Positions 46,304-54,730 of a DNA stretch of 64,000 nt are shown here, in pieces; positions within the stretch are counted from its first letter, which is position 1; each line of letters opens with the position of its first letter. Below the pieces are notes generated by a model that was not told the origin of the DNA, did not search any database, and saw only the letters and a list, made by a program, of their open reading frames with translations. The DNA is taken from positions 19,647-83,646 of the forward strand of contig JAQBZH010000006.1 in assembly GCA_027622005.1 (NCBI GenBank), given 5' to 3'. This DNA is from Bacteroidota bacterium. GTDB taxonomy: Bacteria > Bacteroidota > Rhodothermia > Rhodothermales > UBA10348. The position numbers were made by a program, and so were the translations under genes.

Positions 46304-46603
46304 CTACGAAAGGTTGGTTGATTTTGTTTTGGAGGACTGACTTGATTTATCGGCTGAGTCGCTGAGCAACAGTCGCTCAGATGAGCCTAATAGTTGGGCC
46401 GATTCCAATTCATCGATTCGCGCTACTAACGGCTCGATAGCCTCTTGGACAGTCGCCAAAATGTGCTGCTCCAACTCGGAAAACTTCATGCTATTACCCT
46501 CATGAACGGTTGGAAGAGCGATGTTTTGTTTCTTGTGTTCGAGAACCATTTTCACAAACATCAGCAATGATCCAAAGATGATCGCTACAATCGCAACAGG
46601 CAT
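46304..46603 (-). CDS. Small membrane/coiled-coil protein, PspB-like topology (copy 2)
   Basis: 99 residues: N-terminal membrane helix (VAIVAIIFGSLLMFVKMVLEHKKQ), coiled coil (FSELEQHILATVQEAIEPLVARIDELESAQ) and a Ser/Lys-rich tail. Tandem paralogue of the 45902 gene, 48 bp upstream on the same strand. No family name is certain. PspB-type proteins sense envelope stress with PspC, which is not seen in this window. Confidence 0.62.
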   Translation of the reverse strand: MPVAIVAIIFGSLLMFVKMVLEHKKQNIALPTVHEGNSMKFSELEQHILATVQEAIEPLVARIDELESAQLLGSSERLLLSDSADKSSQSSKTKSTNLS

Positions 46604-46697
46604 AGGTTTAGCAGTTTTTTAGAAAGAGAATAACTTAACGTACAGAATTTTTCTACGCTCGACTTTTAAACAGGTTACGAAACGATGGTTTCCTGCG

Positions 46698-47909
46698 CTA
46701 AACGTCATTACCCCTTGGCGTAAAGGACTGAATGCCAGTTAATTCTCGTCCGAGAATCAGGCCGTGAATGTCGAAAGTGCCTTCGTACGTGTTTACGCTC
46801 TCCAGATTCACCATATGATGAATAACCCGAAACTCACCGGTAATACCATTGCCTCCCAGCATATCCCGTGCAACTCGGGCAATAGCTAACGCTTTACCAC
46901 AGTTATTTCTCTTTGCCAACGAAATCATGGAAGGAGTCGCTTGTCCTGCGTCCTTTAGTTGACCTAAGCGCCAGGCCAAAAGCTGCATCTGAGTGATATC
47001 CGTCACCATATTCGCCAATTTAGTCTGGACGAGTTGCATTGCACCTAGCGGATAGCCAAACTGTTTACGCTCCATCACATACTGACGGGCGCGGCGATAG
47101 CAATCTTCGGCGGCTCCCAAAGCCCCCCAAACAATCCCGTATCGGGCATTATTCAGACACGAAAATGGTCCTTTCAGTCCTTTAACCTCGGGAAACATGT
47201 TCGATTCAGGCACAAAAACGTCTTCCATGACGATTTCACCCGTAATCGAGGCCCGGAGCGACATCTTGTTATGGGTTTTGGGTGCCGAGAGCCCGGGCAT
47301 TCCTTTATCCAACACAAAGCCACGAATTTCGCCCGGATCTGACGCTTTTTCCTTGGCTTTGGCCCAAACCACGAAAACATCTGCAAAAGGCGAATTAGTG
47401 ATCCACATTTTCGCGCCGTTCAGTATCCAGCCGCCCTCGGTTCTTAGAGCCGTTGTTGTCATTGAACCCGGATCAGAACCATGATCAGGCTCGGTTAAAC
47501 CAAAACATCCGATGAGTTCCGCGGTGGCTAATTTCGGGAGATACTTTTTTCTCAGTTCCGGCGTGCCAAACGCGTAAATCGGATACATAACCAGTGATGA
47601 CTGAACCGAAGCAAACGAGCGATATCCAGAATCGACTCTTTCTAATTCCCTTGCGATCAAGCCATAGGAGGTATAACTCACTCCAGCCCCGCCATACTCT
47701 TCAGGAATAGTAGACCCTAAAAGCCCCAATTCACCCAGCTCGCGCGGAATTTCTGGGTGGAATACTTCGTCTTGGTTTCCTTCGAGGGCACGCGGTTCCA
47801 GTTGAGACTGGGCGTACTCCCGTGCCGATTCCATGATCAATCGCTCTTCTTCCCCCAAAAGGGATTCAAACTGAAAGGCATCGTCGGGATTAAAAAAAGG
47901 CTTGGACAT
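46698..47909 (-). CDS. Acyl-CoA dehydrogenase, glutaryl-CoA dehydrogenase-like
   Basis: 403 residues, standard length. Flavoprotein converting glutaryl-CoA to crotonyl-CoA and CO2, or a related acyl-Co[89 protein letters not shown] and [10 protein letters not shown] with catalytic Glu376 are the segments of the glutaryl-CoA dehydrogenase subgroup. Glutaryl-CoA arises from lysine and tryptophan breakdown. Single gene, divergent from tyrA across 152 bp. Confidence 0.9.
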   Translation of the reverse strand: MSKPFFNPDDAFQFESLLGEEERLIMESAREYAQSQLEPRALEGNQDEVFHPEIPRELGELGLLGSTIPEEYGGAGVSYTSYGLIARELERVDSGYRSFASVQSSLVMYPIYAFGTPELRKKYLPKLATAELIGCFGLTEPDHGSDPGSMTTTALRTEGGWILNGAKMWITNSPFADVFVVWAKAKEKASDPGEIRGFVLDKGMPGLSAPKTHNKMSLRASITGEIVMEDVFVPESNMFPEVKGLKGPFSCLNNARYGIVWGALGAAEDCYRRARQYVMERKQFGYPLGAMQLVQTKLANMVTDITQMQLLAWRLGQLKDAGQATPSMISLAKRNNCGKALAIARVARDMLGGNGITGEFRVIHHMVNLESVNTYEGTFDIHGLILGRELTGIQSFTPRGNDV

Positions 47910-48061
47910 ACAAAAACAGGGTTAGGTTTGGAATCCTAAGAAGCAATGCCCTTAAGATACTGTGTTCAATATCTCCGCACACAGGTCAGGCTGAATACCT
48001 TGTGAACTTGGCGTGTTTTCGGCGACCTAATCGTACATTTATTGTTCACAGAATCAATTGT

Positions 48062-49165
48062 ATGTCGCTTCATATTGTCATTATTGGAACGGGATTGATT
48101 GGGGGCTCCATGGGCCTTGCCATTCGTGCTGCGGATCCGAGCATGATCGTTACCGGAGTAGATTCGCCAGACGTTCTCGACTTTGCCCTTTCGAGGGGCG
48201 CGATTTCAAAAGCGGAGCCAGATGCTCTTAAAGCCGTTGTGGACGCTGATGTGGTCATTATTGCCACTCCCCCAAACGTAGCCCTGACGATATTGGAGCA
48301 AATTGCGCCATATGTACCGTCCGGGGCCGTAGTTACGGATATGAGTTCGGTAAAACGACCCATATCCCAGGTCGCCGATGAGTTTTTAAGCAAAGAGGTA
48401 CTATTTGTCGGTGGTCACCCAATGACCGGCTCCGAGAAATCTGGAATCAAACACGCAAATGCCCTGCTCTTTGAAAACGCAACGTATGTTCTGTGCCCGA
48501 GGGATCTGTCGAAGATTAGGGACTCCGATCAGTATCAGCGATTATCGTACGTCATTGGCCTTTCAGGCGCCCGTATCGTCGTATTAACAGCTGAAAAACA
48601 CGACCGAATAGCCGCCTGCGTAAGCCATATCCCCCAACTTTTGTCCGTTATTTTGGTCAATTTGGCCGGAAAAGCACGCCAAAGGGATCCAGAGGTACTC
48701 ATGTTGGCAGCCGGCGGATTTCGAGATATGACCCGGATAGCCTCTTCTCCATTTCAACTGTGGGGAGATATTTTGGAAAATAACGAAGATGAAATACTTG
48801 AGGCTCTTAATAGCTTGCAGGGTCAGGTCGAACGGGTCAAAGAAATTTTGATTTCTGGCGATCTAACACCGATGCGCCAGCTTTTTCAAGATGCGGAGCA
48901 AACGCGGGATTTCATCCCTACGGATCGAAAAGGATTTCTCAAGCCCCTTGCCGACGTTTATGTTTTTACCGTAGATCGACCTGGCGCATTGGTCAACATC
49001 ACCACGTGTCTTTTTGAGGCGGCTCTCAATATCAAAGACATCGAACTATTGCGCATTAGAGAAGGAACCGGCGGAACGTTTCGATTAGGGTTTGATTCGC
49101 TCGGTGAAGCCCGGCTAGCGGTCGACATTCTGAGTGAAAGCGGATTCTCAAGCTATCAATTGTAG
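48062..49165 (+). CDS. tyrA: Prephenate dehydrogenase with C-terminal ACT domain
   Basis: About 367 residues from ATG 48062; a GTG at 48002 would add 20. HIVIIGTGLIGGSMGLAIR is the NAD-binding strand, VTDMSSVKRPI and FVGGHPMTGSEKSGI the TyrA signatures, and CVSHIPQLLSVILV the helical C-domain. The last roughly 75 residues (DVYVFTVDRPGALVNITTCLFEAALNIKDIE and on, in part) form an ACT domain, which suggests feedback control by an amino acid such as tyrosine. Makes 4-hydroxyphenylpyruvate. Confidence 0.94.
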   Translation: MSLHIVIIGTGLIGGSMGLAIRAADPSMIVTGVDSPDVLDFALSRGAISKAEPDALKAVVDADVVIIATPPNVALTILEQIAPYVPSGAVVTDMSSVKRPISQVADEFLSKEVLFVGGHPMTGSEKSGIKHANALLFENATYVLCPRDLSKIRDSDQYQRLSYVIGLSGARIVVLTAEKHDRIAACVSHIPQLLSVILVNLAGKARQRDPEVLMLAAGGFRDMTRIASSPFQLWGDILENNEDEILEALNSLQGQVERVKEILISGDLTPMRQLFQDAEQTRDFIPTDRKGFLKPLADVYVFTVDRPGALVNITTCLFEAALNIKDIELLRIREGTGGTFRLGFDSLGEARLAVDILSESGFSSYQL

Positions 49166-49262
49166 AGACATTCACGACCACCAATTGTCGGGTAAGCCTG
49201 TTAAACGTATTTTCAATACTTGAACTGGATCGACAATAAATCAACCCATCGCTTCACCTACA

Positions 49263-50381
49263 GTGTCTGAAACTCCGCTAAAATATACTCCGCTAAACGA
49301 CCTGCACATTCTTCTTGGGGCCAAAATGGTCCCTTTTGCTGGTTATTCGATGCCTGTTCAATATTCGGGCATCATTGAGGAGCACAAAGCTGTTCGCCAT
49401 GAAGCAGGTCTGTTTGACGTAAGCCATATGGGTGAAATTAGTGTGACGGGCCCGAATGCCCTGGCTTTCATCCAGCAATTGATCACCAACGATGCCAGCA
49501 CACTATATGACGGCAAAGCTTTGTATTCGGCTATGTGCAATGCAGAAGGCGGAATCATTGACGATTTGCTCGTCTATCGCATCGCAGAAAATGATTATTT
49601 GCTAGTCATTAACGCAGGCAATATCGACGAGGATTGGGCTTGGATGCAGAACAACAATGCTGCAAATGCTGTTTTAAAGAATCGGTCCAGTGATTTCGGA
49701 CTGCTAGCACTTCAGGGCCCTGCCGCTTTTGACATCTTGAAAAAAGCTGCTGGATTTGATGCTTCTGTGCTCAAGTATTATCACTTTGCGTGTCCGGACG
49801 CTACATCATTCCTTGGTCTCGAAGGGGTTATCGTTTCAAGAACTGGGTACACCGGAGAGGTTGGCGTGGAAATTTATTGTGCTGCACAGGACGCCGCCGT
49901 GGTCTGGAACGCGCTCATGCAAGCTGGTCAGGAATTTGGCCTTAAACCTACTGGGCTGGGTGCTAGGGATACGCTTCGCCTTGAAAGCGGATTTTGCCTC
50001 CACGGAAACGACATCTCGAAAAGTCACAATCCGATCGAAGCTGGCCTTGGATGGGTGACCAAGCTCGACAAGGACGATTTTAATGGCAAGGATGTGTTAG
50101 TTAAGTTCAAAAACGAAGGCCCAACTCGTAAGTTGATAGGCTTTGTTGCGGATGAAAGAGGCATTCCCCGGCACGGATATGAAATCCAAGGCCCAGATGG
50201 CCGAACGATTGGTGAAGTGACCAGTGGAACGCAATCTCCAATCATGAATACGGGGATCGGGATGGGATATGTCGAAAACAAGCCCGAATACACTACGCCC
50301 GGTTCAGCTATCCAGATTTCTGCTCGCGGTAAAGTTTTTTCTGCTACCGTTCAAAAACCTCCATTCCACAAGAGCAATTAA
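49263..50381 (+). CDS. gcvT: Aminomethyltransferase, glycine cleavage T protein
   Basis: 372 residues starting with GTG. Transfers the methylene group from the H-protein-bound aminomethyl to tetrahydrofolate. Seen are MVPFAGYSMPVQYSGI, HEAGLFDVSHMGEISV, ALYSAMCNAEGGIIDDLLVYR, LALQGPAAFDIL, VSRTGYTGEVGVEIYC, GARDTLRLESGFCLHGND and the C-terminal GEVTSGTQSP. No gcvH or gcvP is adjacent. The 97 bases upstream show no glycine-riboswitch features. Confidence 0.96.
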   Translation: MSETPLKYTPLNDLHILLGAKMVPFAGYSMPVQYSGIIEEHKAVRHEAGLFDVSHMGEISVTGPNALAFIQQLITNDASTLYDGKALYSAMCNAEGGIIDDLLVYRIAENDYLLVINAGNIDEDWAWMQNNNAANAVLKNRSSDFGLLALQGPAAFDILKKAAGFDASVLKYYHFACPDATSFLGLEGVIVSRTGYTGEVGVEIYCAAQDAAVVWNALMQAGQEFGLKPTGLGARDTLRLESGFCLHGNDISKSHNPIEAGLGWVTKLDKDDFNGKDVLVKFKNEGPTRKLIGFVADERGIPRHGYEIQGPDGRTIGEVTSGTQSPIMNTGIGMGYVENKPEYTTPGSAIQISARGKVFSATVQKPPFHKSN

Positions 50382-50427
50382 CGTGGTTGATATTAGCGGG
50401 TAGTGTAAGAACATCGTAGATTCCCAA

Positions 50428-52920
50428 ATGGCCACGAACGTACAGAAAAGAAAAACCACCAAGCCTAAAACCGGCGAATCAGGTCCGCTCGTTTCACAAC
50501 AGCGTAAACGTGAAGTACTGGGTTTTATTCTGATTGTGGTGTGCGTTTTAGTTTCCCTTGCGGTCCTGACCTACAATGTGGCCGACAATTTATTGGCTCA
50601 ACGATTTTCGTGGAATTCTCTCCTTGCGCCTGGTTCAAAAACTGCTGGAAACGCACTTGGACTGACGGGCGGTGCAATCGCCCTATATCTTGTCCCTAAT
50701 TTTTTGGGTTATTGTGTCTTGGCGCTGCCTTTTGTAGGCATTTCCTGGGGTTATGCGTGGCTGCGCCATAGATCTACGTCTCACCTAAAGTTTACCTCGA
50801 TACTTGTCTTTACAGCCGCATACTTATTTGCGACGCTTTTTGGGTGGATTTCTATCACCATAAATTCCGATTTAATTGTTTACAGCGGGGAATGGGGATT
50901 TGGAGCCGCCGGATGGGCCCAACGAATTTTCGGATCGATTGGGTCGTTCATTATCATCGTCTCGGCTTTGACCATCACGATGTTGTTGTTGGTTGATCGA
51001 GATATTCAGCGAACCATCGATCGGGTAGAAAATACATTTGGATTAATCCAAGTTGGGCTTAGGCGGCGATGGGCAACTCGCGCCATTCGTAAAGAGGAGC
51101 GCAAAGAACAACGTGAGCTTTTGCTAGAGGAGACGAAAACCGACCGAGAACTCTCAAGAAAAGACGAAGCCGGAAGACGTGAAGAGGCACGCCTCAAAAA
51201 AGCTGCTTCGGAACGAGACACGGCCAGGAATCAAGCTGCCGTCACGGATTCTGACGCTACTTCGGCGAGAAATGAGACTTTGGGTTCATCTTCCGCACGA
51301 CTGCCCCTCTCCGTTCACCCTCATCCCCCTCAAAATCACTCAGCTGGATCAGTCGGCGTTCAAGATGATTTTGAAATCATTGTCCATGAACAACGAGTTG
51401 AAGAAAAAGCAAAACGAGCTTCTCGAAACGTGGTTTCCAGCTCGGATTACGGCTTTATTCAACCGGGACTGGATCTTTTGGACTACGCACCGGAAAGCAA
51501 ACATAGAATTGATTATGTAGAGCTGGAAGAGAACAAGCAAATTTTGCTCGATAAACTGGCTACGTACAATATCGAGATCATAGGTATCGAAGCTGTTGTT
51601 GGACCGACCGTCACGCTGTACGAGTTGACGCCGGCCCCCGGGGTCAAAATTAGTCGGATTACAGCGCTTGAGAATGATCTTGCAATGGCTCTTGCCGCCA
51701 AAGGAATCCGCATGATTGCGCCCATTCCAGGGAAATCGGCCATCGGTGTAGAAATTCCAAACCGGCAGCGGGAATTGGTCCGTATTCGAGACATCATCGA
51801 AACCCGGACATTCCAAGAGAATGATATGCAGCTTCCGCTCATTCTCGGAAAATCGATTGAAGGGGATATCGTCCTACAGGACCTTACAAAAATGCCCCAC
51901 GTGCTCATTGCAGGGGCAACCGGCTCTGGAAAGTCCGTTGGAGTGAATACTTTCATCGCTGGGCTGCTGTACTCTGTACCCCCTTCTCTTTTGAAATTTG
52001 TGATGATCGATCCTAAAAAAATCGAATTGTCCGCCTATGCGCAAATAGCCTCCCACTATATTGCGATGCCGCCAGAAGCGGAAGACGCCATTATTACCGA
52101 CTTCTCACAGGCCCTCGGAACGCTTAAAAGCTGCGAAAAGGAAATGGAGGGCCGTTACGACCTGCTATCGCTCGCAGGTGTTCGATCCCTTAAAGAATAC
52201 AATGAACGCTACCGAACGGGTAGTTTGAGTGCCGAAGAAGGACATCGGCTCTTACCGTATATCGTCGTGATTGTCGACGAATTGGCCGATCTCATGATGA
52301 CGGCTGGTCGGGACATTGAAGGACCGATCGCTCGATTGGCTCAAATGGCTCGTGCGGTTGGTATACATCTTATTTTAGCTACGCAGCGCCCTTCCGTAGA
52401 TGTCATTACGGGTCTGATTAAGGCCAATTTTCCATCGCGAATTGCGTATCAGGTGGCGTCCAAGACTGATTCCCGTACCATTTTAGATCAAAATGGTGCT
52501 GAGGGATTGGTTGGTAATGGGGACTTGCTGTATATGCTAGGAAGTCGAATTACCCGTTTGCAGGGACCGTTCGTGTCCAATTCAGAAATTGACCGACTCA
52601 CGGGATTCATTGGCGATCAAGAAGGTCCTGGTCCTTATTTGTTGCCCTCAATTGAGGATGTTTCGGGGCCTGGATCGACATCCAGTGCCAGCAGCGGACC
52701 TAAAGACGAGCTTTTTTCAGAAGCCGCGCACATTATCGTTCGTGCACAGCAGGGATCGGTGTCGTTATTGCAGCGAAAATTATCCGTTGGCTACTCCAGA
52801 GCGGCACGCATTGTCGATCAACTGGAAGATGCAGGCATCGTTGGGCCGTTTGAAGGTTCCAAAGCTCGACAGGTCCTCGTTGAAGATGAAAGGATGCTCG
52901 ATCAACTTCTTTCCGATTAA
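50428..52920 (+). CDS. ftsK: DNA translocase FtsK/SpoIIIE
   Basis: 830 residues. The N-terminal roughly 200 residues hold four membrane helices (VLGFILIVVCVLVSLAVLTY and others), followed by a short charged linker, rich in Glu, Arg and Lys around residues 220-270. The motor has VGPTVTLYELTPAPGVKISRI, Walker A GATGSGKSVGVN near residue 495, MIDPKKIELSAYA, YIVVIVDELADLMM, ATQRPSVDVITGLIKANFPSRIA and DSRTILDQNGAEGLVGNGD. The last 70 residues form the gamma winged helix (ISVGYSRAARIVDQLEDAGIVGP-type) that reads KOPS. It pumps terminus DNA through the septum. Confidence 0.96.
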   Translation: MATNVQKRKTTKPKTGESGPLVSQQRKREVLGFILIVVCVLVSLAVLTYNVADNLLAQRFSWNSLLAPGSKTAGNALGLTGGAIALYLVPNFLGYCVLALPFVGISWGYAWLRHRSTSHLKFTSILVFTAAYLFATLFGWISITINSDLIVYSGEWGFGAAGWAQRIFGSIGSFIIIVSALTITMLLLVDRDIQRTIDRVENTFGLIQVGLRRRWATRAIRKEERKEQRELLLEETKTDRELSRKDEAGRREEARLKKAASERDTARNQAAVTDSDATSARNETLGSSSARLPLSVHPHPPQNHSAGSVGVQDDFEIIVHEQRVEEKAKRASRNVVSSSDYGFIQPGLDLLDYAPESKHRIDYVELEENKQILLDKLATYNIEIIGIEAVVGPTVTLYELTPAPGVKISRITALENDLAMALAAKGIRMIAPIPGKSAIGVEIPNRQRELVRIRDIIETRTFQENDMQLPLILGKSIEGDIVLQDLTKMPHVLIAGATGSGKSVGVNTFIAGLLYSVPPSLLKFVMIDPKKIELSAYAQIASHYIAMPPEAEDAIITDFSQALGTLKSCEKEMEGRYDLLSLAGVRSLKEYNERYRTGSLSAEEGHRLLPYIVVIVDELADLMMTAGRDIEGPIARLAQMARAVGIHLILATQRPSVDVITGLIKANFPSRIAYQVASKTDSRTILDQNGAEGLVGNGDLLYMLGSRITRLQGPFVSNSEIDRLTGFIGDQEGPGPYLLPSIEDVSGPGSTSSASSGPKDELFSEAAHIIVRAQQGSVSLLQRKLSVGYSRAARIVDQLEDAGIVGPFEGSKARQVLVEDERMLDQLLSD

Positions 52921-52945
52921 TTAACCTCATTCTGGTTGAGATTTT

Positions 52946-54088
52946 TTGAACAACGAGACTTCTTTTCCCACGATTGGAATTCTAGGTGGCGGTCAACTCG
53001 GACGTATGTCTGCTCTTGCTGCCCTTTCCATGGGAGTTCGAGTTAAGACCTTATCTCCCACTGCTTCCGGCCCCGAAGCTCATATAGGCGATGTGACTGT
53101 TGGAGATTGGAACGACCCTGCAATAATGGCGGCTTTTGTAAATGGCTGCGACGTTGTCACCGTTGAAAGCGAGTGGGCCCCGGCTGAGTTAGCTGAAGCC
53201 GTAAGGGATCCCGCAACCGCGGTCTGGCCTTCCTCAAAGACACTGAAAATAATTAGACACAAGGGGCGCCAAAAGAAAGCGCTAGAAGCCGCCGGTATCC
53301 CCGTTCCGGAATTCCAGATCTGCGGTAGCCTCTCTGAGGCAAAAGAGGCTTTCTCTCGCTTCGGACATCGGGTAGTTGCCAAAAAATTTGAAGGGTCCTA
53401 TGATGGTTATGGGAACGCCACAGTCCAATCGTTAAAGGAGCTCGACGTTGCTTGGAACGACCTTTCCTCAGAAGACGGCCTCTTAATCGAGTCGTTCGTA
53501 CCGTTTACACGCGAATTGGCCATGATGGTCGCAAGGTCTTCAAGCGGTGAGTCGGTCGTTTATCCGCTTGTCTGGACCGAACAAAAAGATCACCGATGCC
53601 ATGCCGTCACAGCGCCTTCCCCGAGTTCGGACCGAACGCAGCAGGTAGCCCGAAAGATGGCTCTGGCTGCTGCTGACGCTGTTTCCGTGGTTGGACTACT
53701 AGGAGTGGAGTTTTTTGAACTGGAAAATGGGGATCTGTTGGTCAATGAATTGGCCCCCCGGCCCCATAATACCGGGCATTTTACTATTGAGGCCTGCCAC
53801 ACATCTCAGTTTGAAAATCATGTCCGGTCTATCTTAAATTGGCCTTTAGGGGATGCAAACCTGCAGGTGCCTGCGGCAGTCATGGTAAACCTACTGGGAA
53901 AACGCTCCGGCCTCGTGCAGACCACGGGATTAGAGGCCGCTATGGGGATCTCAGGTGCATCGATTCATATATATGGCAAGCATGAGACCCGGCCCAACCG
54001 TAAAATGGGACATGTGACCGTGACCGCAAGCGATTCCGGGACAGCTCGCTCAAAGGCCGAACAAGCCGCAAGCTTAATCATTTTGTAA
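52946..54088 (+). CDS. purK: N5-carboxyaminoimidazole ribonucleotide synthase
   Basis: 380 residues from a TTG start. ATP-grasp enzyme turning AIR and bicarbonate into N5-CAIR in purine synthesis. [23 protein letters not shown] is the N-terminal loop; [46 protein letters not shown] and [28 protein letters not shown] are PurK signatures. purE follows 35 bp later, giving the usual two-step pair. Confidence 0.96.
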   Translation: MNNETSFPTIGILGGGQLGRMSALAALSMGVRVKTLSPTASGPEAHIGDVTVGDWNDPAIMAAFVNGCDVVTVESEWAPAELAEAVRDPATAVWPSSKTLKIIRHKGRQKKALEAAGIPVPEFQICGSLSEAKEAFSRFGHRVVAKKFEGSYDGYGNATVQSLKELDVAWNDLSSEDGLLIESFVPFTRELAMMVARSSSGESVVYPLVWTEQKDHRCHAVTAPSPSSDRTQQVARKMALAAADAVSVVGLLGVEFFELENGDLLVNELAPRPHNTGHFTIEACHTSQFENHVRSILNWPLGDANLQVPAAVMVNLLGKRSGLVQTTGLEAAMGISGASIHIYGKHETRPNRKMGHVTVTASDSGTARSKAEQAASLIIL

Positions 54089-54123
54089 GAACGTTATTCC
54101 TCAATTTATACTCCCCTCCTAAC

Positions 54124-54639
54124 ATGACCACTTCCAAACCCATACTCGTAGGCATTGCCATGGGAAGTCAATCCGATTGGCCAGTGATGCAGGCCGCGGC
54201 CGATATCTTGGTGGAATTTGGGGTTGGTTATGAAGCGCGTGTACTGTCAGCACATAGAACGCCTGAAGCTATGTTTGAATTCGCCTCTTCGGCCGTAGAT
54301 CGAGGACTAAAGGTGATCATAGCGGGCGCAGGAGGAGCGGCACATCTACCCGGAATGATCGCAGCTTCGACTCCACTTCCAGTAATTGGTGTCCCGGTTC
54401 CCACTAAAAATCTGGATGGGATGGACTCCCTTCTTTCCATCGTTCAAATGCCTTCAGGCGTTCCGGTCGCCACGGTTGCTATTGGAAATGCCAAAAACGC
54501 CGGGTTATTGGCAATTCAAATTCTGGGGACGTCCGATTTTGCACTGCAAGAGTCCATGATCACTTATAAGGCTTCTCTCAAAAGTCTGGTTCGAGATATG
54601 GATCAAGCCGTCTCTGAGGCGGCCAAAACGAGATCGTAG
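54124..54639 (+). CDS. purE: N5-carboxyaminoimidazole ribonucleotide mutase, class I PurE
   Basis: 171 residues. [17 protein letters not shown] (residues 13-29) and SAHRTPEAM with catalytic His44 are hallmarks, as are [27 protein letters not shown] and [28 protein letters not shown], read in pieces. Isomerises N5-CAIR to CAIR, partner of PurK just upstream. The intergenic DNA after it (54640-54730) has no clear terminator hairpin. Confidence 0.97.
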   Translation: MTTSKPILVGIAMGSQSDWPVMQAAADILVEFGVGYEARVLSAHRTPEAMFEFASSAVDRGLKVIIAGAGGAAHLPGMIAASTPLPVIGVPVPTKNLDGMDSLLSIVQMPSGVPVATVAIGNAKNAGLLAIQILGTSDFALQESMITYKASLKSLVRDMDQAVSEAAKTRS

Positions 54640-54730
54640 TCGACCTCTTAGACTACAACAGCTTCCGCCGTCAAAGATTTGCAGAATCGTCGAGGAAAAG
54701 TCCCCGCTCAGCACCATTGAAGCTAGAGCC

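Noticed and set aside
49166..49262. Leader of gcvT considered for a glycine riboswitch.
   Set aside because: Only a 7-bp inverted repeat (ATTGTCG and CGACAAT) 40 bp apart is present; none of the conserved glycine aptamer blocks is visible and the space is short.
51349..51956. Long minus-strand frames opposite ftsK.
   Set aside because: Both lie wholly antisense to conserved FtsK motor motifs and lack motifs of their own.
54690..54708. CGAGGAAAAGTCCCC, resembling the conserved GAGGAAAGTCC block of RNase P RNA.
   Set aside because: The gap is only 91 bp, far too short for RNase P RNA, and the rest of the motif set is missing.
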